Below are positions 36,945 through 49,599 of a stretch of 64,000 nt of DNA, piece after piece. The DNA is from Auanema rhodensis (Eukaryota; Nematoda; Chromadorea; Rhabditida; Rhabditidae). The notes below the pieces were generated by a model, which saw nothing but the letters and a program-made list of their open reading frames with translations, had not been told where the DNA came from and ran no database searches. The translations under genes were made by a program, and so were the position numbers. Each line of letters opens with the position of its first letter. Within the stretch, counting starts at the first letter, position 1. Location of the stretch: assembly GCA_964057225.1 (NCBI GenBank), contig OZ059900.1, positions 25,931,638-25,995,637 of the forward strand. Reading direction: 5' to 3'.

Positions 36945-39900
36945 ATGAGAAATACTGTGTTTTTGTATTTTTTCAATGTTCAGCATGTAAAATGCTTCAT
37001 TTTGATATGTAAAACGCTGAAATTCGTTGCATTTGACGACTCATATGAACAAAAATCGATTTTATCAATATTAGCCATAAGGGGCGTGCCCTCAGAATAT
37101 GCTAATTTCCTTAATTTTCTAACCCCTGTTTTTTTGTCGTGAAAGTGGAACTAGACGTTGTACGAACAATTTTGAGCTAGGTTTCATTGACATTGCATGA
37201 GTTTGAACACATGAAATCGTAAGTCAAAACCTTGTTTACAGCAAAATTTCCAAAAACTGGTATTCCAGCATAATAAAATATTTCTCATGGGAAATACAGT
37301 GTTTTTGTATTTTTTTAGTGTTCAGCATGTAAAATGCTTTATTTTAATATGTAACACGCTGAAATTCGTTGCATTTGACGACTCATATGAACAAAAATCG
37401 ATTTAATCAATATTAGCCATAAGGGGCGTGCCCTCAGAATATGCTAATTTCCTTAATTTTCTAACCCCTGTTTTTTTGTCGTGAAAGTGGAACTAGACGT
37501 TGTACGAACAATTTTGAGCTAAGTTTCATTGACATTGCATGAGTTTGAACACATGAAATCGTAAGTCAAAACCTTGTTTACATCGAAATTTCCAAAAACT
37601 GGTTTTCCAGCATAATAAAATATTTCTCATGAGAAATACTGTGTTTTTGTATTTTTTTAATGTTCAGCATGTAAAATGCTTCATTTTGATATGTGAAACG
37701 CTGAAATTCGTTGCATTTGACGACTCATATGAACAAAAATCGATTTTATCAATATTAGCCATAAGGGGCGTGCCCTCAGAATATGCTAATTTCCTTAATT
37801 TTCTAACCCCTGTTTTTTTGTCGTGAAAGTGGAACTAGACGTTGTACGAACAATTTTGAGCTAGGTTTCATTGACATTGCATGAGTTTGAACACATGAAA
37901 TCGTAAGTCAAAACCTTGTTTACAGCGAAATTTCCAAAAACTGGTTTTCCAGCATAATACAATATTTCTCATGGGAAATAGTGTGTTTTTATATTTTTCT
38001 AGTGTTCAGCATGTAAAATGCTTCATTTTAGTATGTAACACGCTGAAATTCGTTGCATTTGACGACTCATATGAACAAAAATTGATTTAATCAATATTAG
38101 CCATAAGGGGCGTGCCCTCAGAATATGCTAATTTCCTTAATTTTCTAACCCATGTTTTTTTGTCGTGAAAGTGGAACTAGACGTTGTACGAACAATTTTG
38201 AGCTAGGTTTCATTGACATTGCATGAGTTTGAACACATGCAATCGTAAGTCAAAACCTTGTTTACAGCGAAATTTCCAAAAACTGGTTTTCCAGCATAAT
38301 AAAATATTTCTCATGGGAAAAACTGTGTTTTTGTATTTTTCTAGTGTTCAGCATGTAAAATGCTTTATTTTAATATGTAACACGCTGAAATTCGTTGCAT
38401 TTGACGACTCATATGAACAAAAATCGATTTAATCAATATTAGCCATAAGGGGCGTGCCCTCAGAATATGCTAATTTCCTTAATTTTCTAACCCCTGTTTT
38501 TTTGTCGTGAAAGTGGAACTAGACGTTGTACGAACAATTTTGAGCTAAGTTTCATTGACATTGCATGAGTTTGAACACATGAAATCGTAAGTCAAAACCT
38601 TGTTTACATCGAAATTTCCAAAAACTGGTTTTCCAGCATAATAAAATATTTCTCATGAGAAATACTGTGTTTTTGTATTTTTTCAATGTTCAGCATGTAA
38701 AATGCTTCATTTTGATATGTAAAACGCTGAAATTCGTTGCATTTGACGACTCATATGAACAAAAATCGATTTTATCAATATTAGCCATAAGGGGCGTGCC
38801 CTCAGAATATGCTAATTTCCTTAATTTTCTAACCCCTGTTTTTTTGTCGTGAAAGTGGAACTAGACGTTGTACGAACAATTTTGAGCTAGGTTTCATTGA
38901 CATTGCATGAGTTTGAACACATGAAATCGTAAGTCAAAACCTTGTTTACAGCAAAATTTCCAAAAACTGGTATTCCAGCATAATAAAATATTTCTCATGG
39001 GAAATACAGTGTTTTTGTATTTTTTTAGTGTTCAGCATGTAAAATGCTTTATTTTAATATGTAACACGCTGAAATTCGTTGCATTTGACGACTCATATGA
39101 ACAAAAATCGATTTAATCAATATTAGCCATAAGGGGCGTGCCCTCAGAATATGCTAATTTCCTTAATTTTCTAACCCCTGTTTTTTTGTCGTGAAAGTGG
39201 AACTAGACGTTGTACGAACAATTTTGAGCTAAGTTTCATTGACATTGCATGAGTTTGAACACATGAAATCGTAAGTCAAAACCTTGTTTACATCGAAATT
39301 TCCAAAAACTGGTTTTCCAGCATAATAAAATATTTCTCATGAGAAATACTGTGTTTTTGTATTTTTTTAATGTTCAGCATGTAAAATGCTTCATTTTGAT
39401 ATGTAAAACGCTGAAATTCGTTGCATTTGACGACTCATATGAACAAAAATCGATTTTATCAATATTAGCCATAAGGGGCGTGCCCTCAGAATATGCTAAT
39501 TTCCTTAATTTTCTAACCCCTGTTTTTTTGTCGTGAAAGTGGAACTAGACGTTGTACGAACAATTTTGAGCTAGGTTTCATTGACATTGCATGAGTTTGA
39601 ACACATGAAATCGTAAGTCAAAACCTTGTTTACAGCGAAATTTCCAAAAACTGGTTTTCCAGCATAATACAATATTTCTCATGGGAAATAGTGTGTTTTT
39701 ATATTTTTCTAGTGTTCAGCATGTAAAATGCTTCATTTTAGTATGTAACACGCTGAAATTCGTTGCATTTGACGACTCATATGAACAAAAATTGATTTAA
39801 TCAATATTAGCCATAAGGGGCGTGCCCTCAGAATATGCTAATTTCCTTAATTTTCTAACCCATGTTTTTTTGTCGTGAAAGTGGAACTAGACGTTGTACG

Positions 39901-40364
39901 AACAATTTTGAGCTAGGTTTCATTGACATTGCATGAGTTTGAACACATGCAATCGTAAGTCAAAACCTTGTTTACAGCGAAATTTCCAAAAACTGGTTTT
40001 CCAGCATAATAAAATATTTCTCATGGGAAAAACTGTGTTTTTGTATTTTTCTAGTGTTCAGCATGTAAAATGCTTTATTTTAATATGTAACACGCTGAAA
40101 TTCGTTGCATTTGACGACTCATATGAACAAAAATCGATTTAATCAATATTAGCCATAAGGGGCGTGCCCTCAGAATATGCTAATTTCCTTAATTTTCTAA
40201 CCCCTGTTTTTTTGTCGTGAAAGTGGAACTAGACGTTGTACGAACAATTTTGAGCTAAGTTTCATTGACATTGCATGAGTTTGAACACATGAAATCGTAA
40301 GTCAAAACCTTGTTTACAGCGAAATTTCCAAAAACTGGTTTTCCAGCATAATAAAATATTTCTC
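36945..40364 (+). repeat. Nested five-monomer HOR, 1710 bp, two copies
   Basis: M108-M112 (36945-38654) recur as M113-M117 (38655-40364). The order is ATGAGAAAT with TTTTTTCAATG, then GGGAAATACAGTG with GTATTCC, then ATGAGAAAT, then AATAGTGTG with the rare ACCCATG change, then GGGAAAAACTG. The same five-monomer order appears once at 23604, once at 27366 (without ACCCATG) and once at 58151. M110 has the private ATGTGAAAC change, which M115 lacks. Confidence 0.92.
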
Positions 40365-42416
40365 ATGAGAAATACTGTGTTTTTGTATTTTTTTAATGTT
40401 CAGCATGTAAAATGCTTTATTTTGATATGTAAAACGCTGAAATTCGTTGCATTTGACGACTCATATGAACAAAAATCGATTTTATCAATATTAGCCATAA
40501 GGGGCGTGCCCTCAGAATATGCTAATTTCCTTAATTTTCTAACCCCTGTTTTTTTGTCGTGAAAGTGGAACTAGACGTTGTACGAACAATTTTGAGCTAG
40601 GTTTCATTGACATTGCATGAGTTTGAACACATGAAATCGTAAGTCAAAACCTTGTTTACAGCGAAATTTCCAAAAACTGGTTTTCCAGCATAATAAAATA
40701 TTTCTCATGGGAAATACTGTGTTTTTGTATTTTTTCAGTGTTCAGCATGTAAAATGCTTCATTTTAGTATGTAACACGCTGAAATTCGTTGCATTTGACG
40801 ACTCATATGAACAAAAATCGATTTAATCAATATTAGCCATAAGGGGCGTGCCCTCAGAATATGCTAATTTCCTTAATTTTCTAACCCCTGTTTTTTTGTC
40901 GTGAAAGTGGAACTAGACGTTGTACGAACAATTTTGAGCTAGGTTTCATTGACATTGCATGAGTTTGAACACATGAAATCGTAAGTCAAAACCTTGTTTA
41001 CAGCGAAATTTCCAAAAACTGGTTTTCCAGCATAATAAAATATTTCTCATGAGAAATACTGTGTTTTTGTATTTTTTTAATGTTCAGCATGTAAAATGCT
41101 TTATTTTGATATGTAAAACGCTGAAATTCGTTGCATTTGACGACTCATATGAACAAAAATCGATTTTATCAATATTAGCCATAAGGGGCGTGCCCTCAGA
41201 ATATGCTAATTTCCTTAATTTTCTAACCCCTGTTTTTTTGTCGTGAAAGTGGAACTAGACGTTGTACGAACAATTTTGAGCTAGGTTTCATTGACATTGC
41301 ATGAGTTTGAACACATGAAATCGTAAGTCAAAACCTTGTTTACAGCGAAATTTCCAAAAACTGGTTTTCCAGCATAATAAAATATTTCTCATGGGAAATA
41401 CTGTGTTTTTGTATTTTTTCAGTGTTCAGCATGTAAAATGCTTCATTTTAGTATGTAACACGCTGAAATTCGTTGCATTTGACGACTCATATGAACAAAA
41501 ATCGATTTAATCAATATTAGCCATAAGGGGCGTGCCCTCAGAATATGCTAATTTCCTTAATTTTCTAACCCCTGTTTTTTTGTCGTGAAAGTGGAACTAG
41601 ACGTTGTACGAACAATTTTGAGCTAAGTTTCATTGACATTGCATGAGTTTGAACACATGAAATCGTAAGTCAAAACCTTGTTTACAGCGAAATTTCCAAA
41701 AACTGGTTTTCCAGCATAATAAAATATTTCTCATGAGAAATACTGTGTTTTTGTATTTTTTTAATGTTCAGCATGTAAAATGCTTTATTTTGATATGTAA
41801 AACGCTGAAATTCGTTGCATTTGACGACTCATATGAACAAAAATCGATTTTATCAATATTAGCCATAAGGGGCGTGCCCTCAGAATATGCTAATTTCCTT
41901 AATTTTCTAACCCCTGTTTTTTTGTCGTGAAAGTGGAACTAGACGTTGTACGAACAATTTTGAGCTAGGTTTCATTGACATTGCATGAGTTTGAACACAT
42001 GAAATCGTAAGTCAAAACCTTGTTTACAGCGAAATTTCCAAAAACTGGTTTTCCAGCATAATAAAATATTTCTCATGGGAAATACTGTGTTTTTGTATTT
42101 TTTCAGTGTTCAGCATGTAAAATGCTTCATTTTAGTATGTAACACGCTGAAATTCGTTGCATTTGACGACTCATATGAACAAAAATCGATTTAATCAATA
42201 TTAGCCATAAGGGGCGTGCCCTCAGAATATGCTAATTTCCTTAATTTTCTAACCCCTGTTTTTTTGTCGTGAAAGTGGAACTAGACGTTGTACGAACAAT
42301 TTTGAGCTAAGTTTCATTGACATTGCATGAGTTTGAACACATGAAATCGTAAGTCAAAACCTTGTTTACAGCAAAATTTCCAAAAACTGGTATTCCAGCA
42401 TAATAAAATATTTCTC
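40365..42416 (+). repeat. Dimer HOR, 684 bp, three copies
   Basis: M118-M119, M120-M121 and M122-M123 alternate an ATGAGAAAT/CTTTATTTTGATATG monomer with a TTTTTTCAGTG/CTTCATTTTAG monomer. The copies differ at position 236 before the ATGAGAAAT members (AGCTAAG or AGCTAGG). This is the simplest HOR in the window and probably arose by local slippage or unequal exchange of one dimer. Confidence 0.9.
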
Positions 42417-45400
42417 ATGGGAAATACAGTGTTTTTGTATTTTTTTAGTGTTCAGCATGTAAAATGCTTTATTTTAATATGTAACACGCTGAAATTCGTT
42501 GCATTTGACGACTCATATGAACAAAAATCGATTTAATCAATATTAGCCATAAGGGGCGTGCCCTCAGAATATGCTAATTTCCTTAATTTTCTAACCCCTG
42601 TTTTTTTGTCGTGAAAGTGGAACTAGACGTTGTACGAACAATTTTGAGCTAAGTTTCATTGACATTGCATGAGTTTGAACACATGAAATCGTAAGTCAAA
42701 ACCTTGTTTACATCGAAATTTCCAAAAACTGGTTTTCCAGCATAATAAAATATTTCTCATGAGAAATACTGTGTTTTTGTATTTTTTTAATGTTCAGCAT
42801 GTAAAATGCTTCATTTTGATATGTAAAACGCTGAAATTCGTTGCATTTGACGACTCATATGAACAAAAATCGATTTTATCAATATTAGCCATAAGGGGCG
42901 TGCCCTCAGAATATGCTAATTTCCTTAATTTTCTAACCCCTGTTTTTTTGTCGTGAAAGTGGAACTAGACGTTGTACGAACAATTTTGAGCTAGGTTTCA
43001 TTGACATTGCATGAGTTTGAACACATGAAATCGTAAGTCAAAACCTTGTTTACAGCAAAATTTCCAAAAACTGGTTTTCCAGCATAATAAAATATTTCTC
43101 ATGGGAAATACAGTGTTTTTGTATTTTTTTAGTGTTCAGCATGTAAAATGCGTCATTTTAGTATGTAAAACGCTGAAATTCGTTGCATTTGACGACTCAT
43201 ATGAACAAAAATCGATTTTATCAATATTAGCCATAAGGGGCGTGCCCTCAGAATATGCTAATTTCCTTAATTTTCTAACCCCTGTTTTTTTGTCGTGAAA
43301 GTGGAACTAGACGTTGTACGAACAATTTTGAGCTAGGTTTCATTGACATTGCATGAGTTTGAACACATGAAATCGTAAGTCAAAACCTTGTTTACAGCGA
43401 AATTTCCAAAAACTGGTTTTCCAGCATAATAAAATATTTCTCATGAGAAATACTGTGTTTTTATATTTTTCTAGTGTTCAGCATGTAAAATGCTTCATTT
43501 TAGTATGTAACACGCTGAAATTCGTTGCATTTGACGACTCATATGAACAAAAATTGATTTAATCAATATTAGCCATAAGGGGCGTGCCCTCAGAATATGC
43601 TAATTTCCTTAATTTTCTAACCCCTGTTTTTTTGTCGTGAAAGTGGAACTAGACGTTGTACGAACAATTTTGAGCTAGGTTTCATTGACATTGCATGAGT
43701 TTGAACACATGCAATCGTAAGTCAAAACCTTGTTTACAGCGAAATTTCCAAAAACTGGTTTTCCAGCATAATAAAATATTTCTCATGGGAAAAACTGTGT
43801 TTTTGTATTTTTCTAGTGTTCAGCATGTAAAATGCTTTATTTTAATATGTAACACGCTGAAATTCGTTGCATTTGACGACTCATATGAACAAAAATCGAT
43901 TTAATCAATATTAGCCATAAGGGGCGTGCCCTCAGAATATGCTAATTTCCTTAATTTTCTAACCCCTGTTTTTTTGTCGTGAAAGTGGAACTAGACGTTG
44001 TACGAACAATTTTGAGCTAAGTTTCATTGACATTGCATGAGTTTGAACACATGAAATCGTAAGTCAAAACCTTGTTTACAGCGAAATTTCCAAAAACTGG
44101 TTTTCCAGCATAATAAAATATTTATCATGAGAAATACTGTGTTTTTGTATTTTTTTTAATGTTCAGCATGTAAAATGCTTCATTTTGATATGTAAAACGC
44201 TGAAATTCGTTGCATTTGACGACTCATATGAACAAAAATCGATTTTATCAATATTAGCCATAAGGGGCGTGCCCTCAGAATATGCTAATTTCCTTAATTT
44301 TCTAACCCCTGTTTTTTTGTCGTGAAAGTGGAACTAGACGTTGTACGAACAATTTTGAGCTAGGTTTCATTGACATTGCATGAGTTTGAACACATGAAAT
44401 CGTAAGTCAAAACCTTGTTTACAGCGAAATTTCCAAAAACTGGTTTTCCAGCATAATAAAATATTTCTCATGGGAAATACTGTGTTTTCGTATTTTTTTA
44501 GTGTTCAGCATGTAAAATGCGTCATTTTAGTATGTAAAACGCTGAAATTCGTCGCATTTGACGACTCATATGAACAAAAATCGATTTTATCAATATTAGC
44601 CATAAGGGGCGTGCCCTCAGAATATGCTAATTTCCTTAATTTTCTAACCCCTGTTTTTTTGTCGTGAAAGTGGAACTAGACGTTGTACGAACAATTTTGA
44701 GCTAGGTTTCATTGACATTGCATGAGTTTGAACACATGAAATCGTAAGTCAAAACCTTGTTTACAGCGAAGTTTCCAAAAACTGGTTTTCCAGCATAATA
44801 AAATATTTCTCATGGGAAATACTGTGTTTTTGTATTTTTTTAGTGTTCAGCATGTAAAATGCGTCATTTTAGTATGTAAAACGCTGAAATTCGTTGCATT
44901 TGACGACTCATATGAACAAAAATCGATTTTATCAATATTAGCCATAAGGGGCGTGCCCTCAGAATATGCTAATTTCCTTAATTTTCTAACCCCTGTTTTT
45001 TTGTCGTGAAAGTGAAACTAGACGTTGTACGAACAATATTGAGCTAGGTTTCATTGACATTGCATGAGTTTGAACACATGAAATCGTAAGTCAAAACCTT
45101 GTTTACAGCAAAATTTCCAAAAACTGGTTTTCCAGCATAATAAAATATTTCTCATGGGAAATACAGTGTTTTTATATTTTTTTAGTGTTCAGCATGTAAA
45201 ATGCTTTATTTTAATATGTAACACGCTGAAATTCGTTGCATTTGACGACTCATATGAACAAAAATCGATTTAATCAATATTAGCCATAAGGGGCGTGCCC
45301 TCAGAATATGCTAATTTCCTTAATTTTCTAACCCCTGTTTTTTTGTCGTGAAAGTGGAACTAGACGTTGTACGAACAATTTTGAGCTAAGTTTCATTGAC

Positions 45401-48400
45401 ATTGCATGAGTTTGAACACATGAAATCGTAAGTCAAAACCTTGTTTACATCGAAATTTCCAAAAACTGGTTTTCCAGCATAATAAAATATTTCTCATGAG
45501 AAATACTGTGTTTTTGTATTTTTTCAATGTTCAGCATGTAAAATGCTTCATTTTGATATGTAAAACGCTGAAATTCGTTGCATTTGACGACTCATATGAA
45601 CAAAAATCGATTTTATCAATATTAGCCATAAGGGGCGTGCCCTCAGAATATGCTAATTTCCTTAATTTTCTAACCCCTGTTTTTTTGTCGTGAAAGTGGA
45701 ACTAGACGTTGTACGAACAATTTTGAGCTAGGTTTCATTGACATTGCATGAGTTTGAACACATGAAATCGTAAGTCAAAACCTTGTTTACAGCAAAATTT
45801 CCAAAAACTGGTATTCCAGCATAATAAAATATTTCTCATGGGAAATACAGTGTTTTTGTATTTTTTTAGTGTTCAGCATGTAAAATGCTTTATTTTAATA
45901 TGTAACACGCTGAAATTCGTTGCATTTGACGACTCATATGAACAAAAATCGATTTAATCAATATTAGCCATAAGGGGCGTGCCCTCAGAATATGCTAATT
46001 TCCTTAATTTTCTAACCCCTGTTTTTTTGTCGTGAAAGTGGAACTAGACGTTGTACGAACAATTTTGAGCTAAGTTTCATTGACATTGCATGAGTTTGAA
46101 CACATGAAATCGTAAGTCAAAACCTTGTTTACATCGAAATTTCCAAAAACTGGTTTTCCAGCATAATAAAATATTTCTCATGAGAAATACTGTGTTTTTG
46201 TATTTTTTTAATGTTCAGCATGTAAAATGCTTCATTTTGATATGTGAAACGCTGAAATTCGTTGCATTTGACGACTCATATGAACAAAAATCGATTTTAT
46301 CAATATTAGCCATAAGGGGCGTGCCCTCAGAATATGCTAATTTCCTTAATTTTCTAACCCCTGTTTTTTTGTCGTGAAAGTGGAACTAGACGTTGTACGA
46401 ACAATTTTGAGCTAGGTTTCATTGACATTGCATGAGTTTGAACACATGAAATCGTAAGTCAAAACCTTGTTTACAGCGAAATTTCCAAAAACTGGTTTTC
46501 CAGCATAATACAATATTTCTCATGGGAAATAGTGTGTTTTTATATTTTTCTAGTGTTCAGCATGTAAAATGCTTCATTTTAGTATGTAACACGCTGAAAT
46601 TCGTTGCATTTGACGACTCATATGAACAAAAATTGATTTAATCAATATTAGCCATAAGGGGCGTGCCCTCAGAATATGCTAATTTCCTTAATTTTCTAAC
46701 CCATGTTTTTTTGTCGTGAAAGTGGAACTAGACGTTGTACGAACAATTTTGAGCTAGGTTTCATTGACATTGCATGAGTTTGAACACATGCAATCGTAAG
46801 TCAAAACCTTGTTTACAGCGAAATTTCCAAAAACTGGTTTTCCAGCATAATAAAATATTTCTCATGGGAAAAACTGTGTTTTTGTATTTTTCTAGTGTTC
46901 AGCATGTAAAATGCTTTATTTTAATATGTAACACGCTGAAATTCGTTGCATTTGACGACTCATATGAACAAAAATCGATTTAATCAATATTAGCCATAAG
47001 GGGCGTGCCCTCAGAATATGCTAATTTCCTTAATTTTCTAACCCCTGTTTTTTTGTCGTGAAAGTGGAACTAGACGTTGTACGAACAATTTTGAGCTAAG
47101 TTTCATTGACATTGCATGAGTTTGAACACATGAAATCGTAAGTCAAAACCTTGTTTACATCGAAATTTCCAAAAACTGGTTTTCCAGCATAATAAAATAT
47201 TTCTCATGAGAAATACTGTGTTTTTGTATTTTTTCAATGTTCAGCATGTAAAATGCTTCATTTTGATATGTAAAACGCTGAAATTCGTTGCATTTGACGA
47301 CTCATATGAACAAAAATCGATTTTATCAATATTAGCCATAAGGGGCGTGCCCTCAGAATATGCTAATTTCCTTAATTTTCTAACCCCTGTTTTTTTGTCG
47401 TGAAAGTGGAACTAGACGTTGTACGAACAATTTTGAGCTAGGTTTCATTGACATTGCATGAGTTTGAACACATGAAATCGTAAGTCAAAACCTTGTTTAC
47501 AGCAAAATTTCCAAAAACTGGTATTCCAGCATAATAAAATATTTCTCATGGGAAATACAGTGTTTTTGTATTTTTTTAGTGTTCAGCATGTAAAATGCTT
47601 TATTTTAATATGTAACACGCTGAAATTCGTTGCATTTGACGACTCATATGAACAAAAATCGATTTAATCAATATTAGCCATAAGGGGCGTGCCCTCAGAA
47701 TATGCTAATTTCCTTAATTTTCTAACCCCTGTTTTTTTGTCGTGAAAGTGGAACTAGACGTTGTACGAACAATTTTGAGCTAAGTTTCATTGACATTGCA
47801 TGAGTTTGAACACATGAAATCGTAAGTCAAAACCTTGTTTACATCGAAATTTCCAAAAACTGGTTTTCCAGCATAATAAAATATTTCTCATGAGAAATAC
47901 TGTGTTTTTGTATTTTTTTAATGTTCAGCATGTAAAATGCTTCATTTTGATATGTAAAACGCTGAAATTCGTTGCATTTGACGACTCATATGAACAAAAA
48001 TCGATTTTATCAATATTAGCCATAAGGGGCGTGCCCTCAGAATATGCTAATTTCCTTAATTTTCTAACCCCTGTTTTTTTGTCGTGAAAGTGGAACTAGA
48101 CGTTGTACGAACAATTTTGAGCTAGGTTTCATTGACATTGCATGAGTTTGAACACATGAAATCGTAAGTCAAAACCTTGTTTACAGCGAAATTTCCAAAA
48201 ACTGGTTTTCCAGCATAATACAATATTTCTCATGGGAAATAGTGTGTTTTTATATTTTTCTAGTGTTCAGCATGTAAAATGCTTCATTTTAGTATGTAAC
48301 ACGCTGAAATTCGTTGCATTTGACGACTCATATGAACAAAAATTGATTTAATCAATATTAGCCATAAGGGGCGTGCCCTCAGAATATGCTAATTTCCTTA

Positions 48401-49599
48401 ATTTTCTAACCCATGTTTTTTTGTCGTGAAAGTGGAACTAGACGTTGTACGAACAATTTTGAGCTAGGTTTCATTGACATTGCATGAGTTTGAACACATG
48501 CAATCGTAAGTCAAAACCTTGTTTACAGCGAAATTTCCAAAAACTGGTTTTCCAGCATAATAAAATATTTCTCATGGGAAAAACTGTGTTTTTGTATTTT
48601 TCTAGTGTTCAGCATGTAAAATGCTTTATTTTAATATGTAACACGCTGAAATTCGTTGCATTTGACGACTCATATGAACAAAAATCGATTTAATCAATAT
48701 TAGCCATAAGGGGCGTGCCCTCAGAATATGCTAATTTCCTTAATTTTCTAACCCCTGTTTTTTTGTCGTGAAAGTGGAACTAGACGTTGTACGAACAATT
48801 TTGAGCTAAGTTTCATTGACATTGCATGAGTTTGAACACATGAAATCGTAAGTCAAAACCTTGTTTACAGCGAAATTTCCAAAAACTGGTTTTCCAGCAT
48901 AATAAAATATTTCTCATGAGAAATACTGTGTTTTTGTATTTTTTTAATGTTCAGCATGTAAAATGCTTTATTTTGATATGTAAAACGCTGAAATTCGTTG
49001 CATTTGACGACTCATATGAACAAAAATCGATTTTATCAATATTAGCCATAAGGGGCGTGCCCTCAGAATATGCTAATTTCCTTAATTTTCTAACCCCTGT
49101 TTTTTTGTCGTGAAAGTGGAACTAGACGTTGTACGAACAATTTTGAGCTAGGTTTCATTGACATTGCATGAGTTTGAACACATGAAATCGTAAGTCAAAA
49201 CCTTGTTTACAGCGAAATTTCCAAAAACTGGTTTTCCAGCATAATAAAATATTTCTCATGGGAAATACTGTGTTTTTGTATTTTTTCAGTGTTCAGCATG
49301 TAAAATGCTTCATTTTAGTATGTAACACGCTGAAATTCGTTGCATTTGACGACTCATATGAACAAAAATCGATTTAATCAATATTAGCCATAAGGGGCGT
49401 GCCCTCAGAATATGCTAATTTCCTTAATTTTCTAACCCCTGTTTTTTTGTCGTGAAAGTGGAACTAGACGTTGTACGAACAATTTTGAGCTAGGTTTCAT
49501 TGACATTGCATGAGTTTGAACACATGAAATCGTAAGTCAAAACCTTGTTTACAGCGAAATTTCCAAAAACTGGTTTTCCAGCATAATAAAATATTTCTC
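42417..49599 (+). repeat. 25-monomer unit, copy 2, truncated to 21 monomers (M124-M144)
   Basis: All five private marks of copy 1 recur at exactly +8551: 44124, 44489, 44771, 45015 and 46246. The ACCCATG changes near 38150 and 39861 recur near 46701 and 48412. The nested five-monomer HOR is copied too (45496-48915). At M145 (49600) the match to M120 is lost, so the last four monomers are missing or replaced. I noticed no private difference in about 7.2 kb, so the copies look nearly identical. Confidence 0.94.

Larger units (their letters stand above)
33866..42416 (+). repeat. 25-monomer unit, 8551 bp, copy 1 (M99-M123)
   Basis: The unit is set by constant offset 8551 to the next copy for M99-M119. 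Private single-base marks fall at 35573 (TTATCATG), 35938 (GTGTTTTCG), 36220 (GCGAAGTTT), 36464 (AGTGAAACT) and 37695 (ATGTGAAAC). All are matched 8551 bases downstream. It contains a nested five-monomer duplication (36945-40364) and ends in three R/CAG dimers (40365-42416). Only the first dimer is represented in copy 2. Confidence 0.95.

Noticed and set aside
33866-49599. Long near-identical duplication as an assembly error
   Set aside because: Not excluded, but the second copy is truncated at a monomer boundary and enters a different monomer order on its right side, which a simple duplicated contig would not do. Spanning long reads would settle it.
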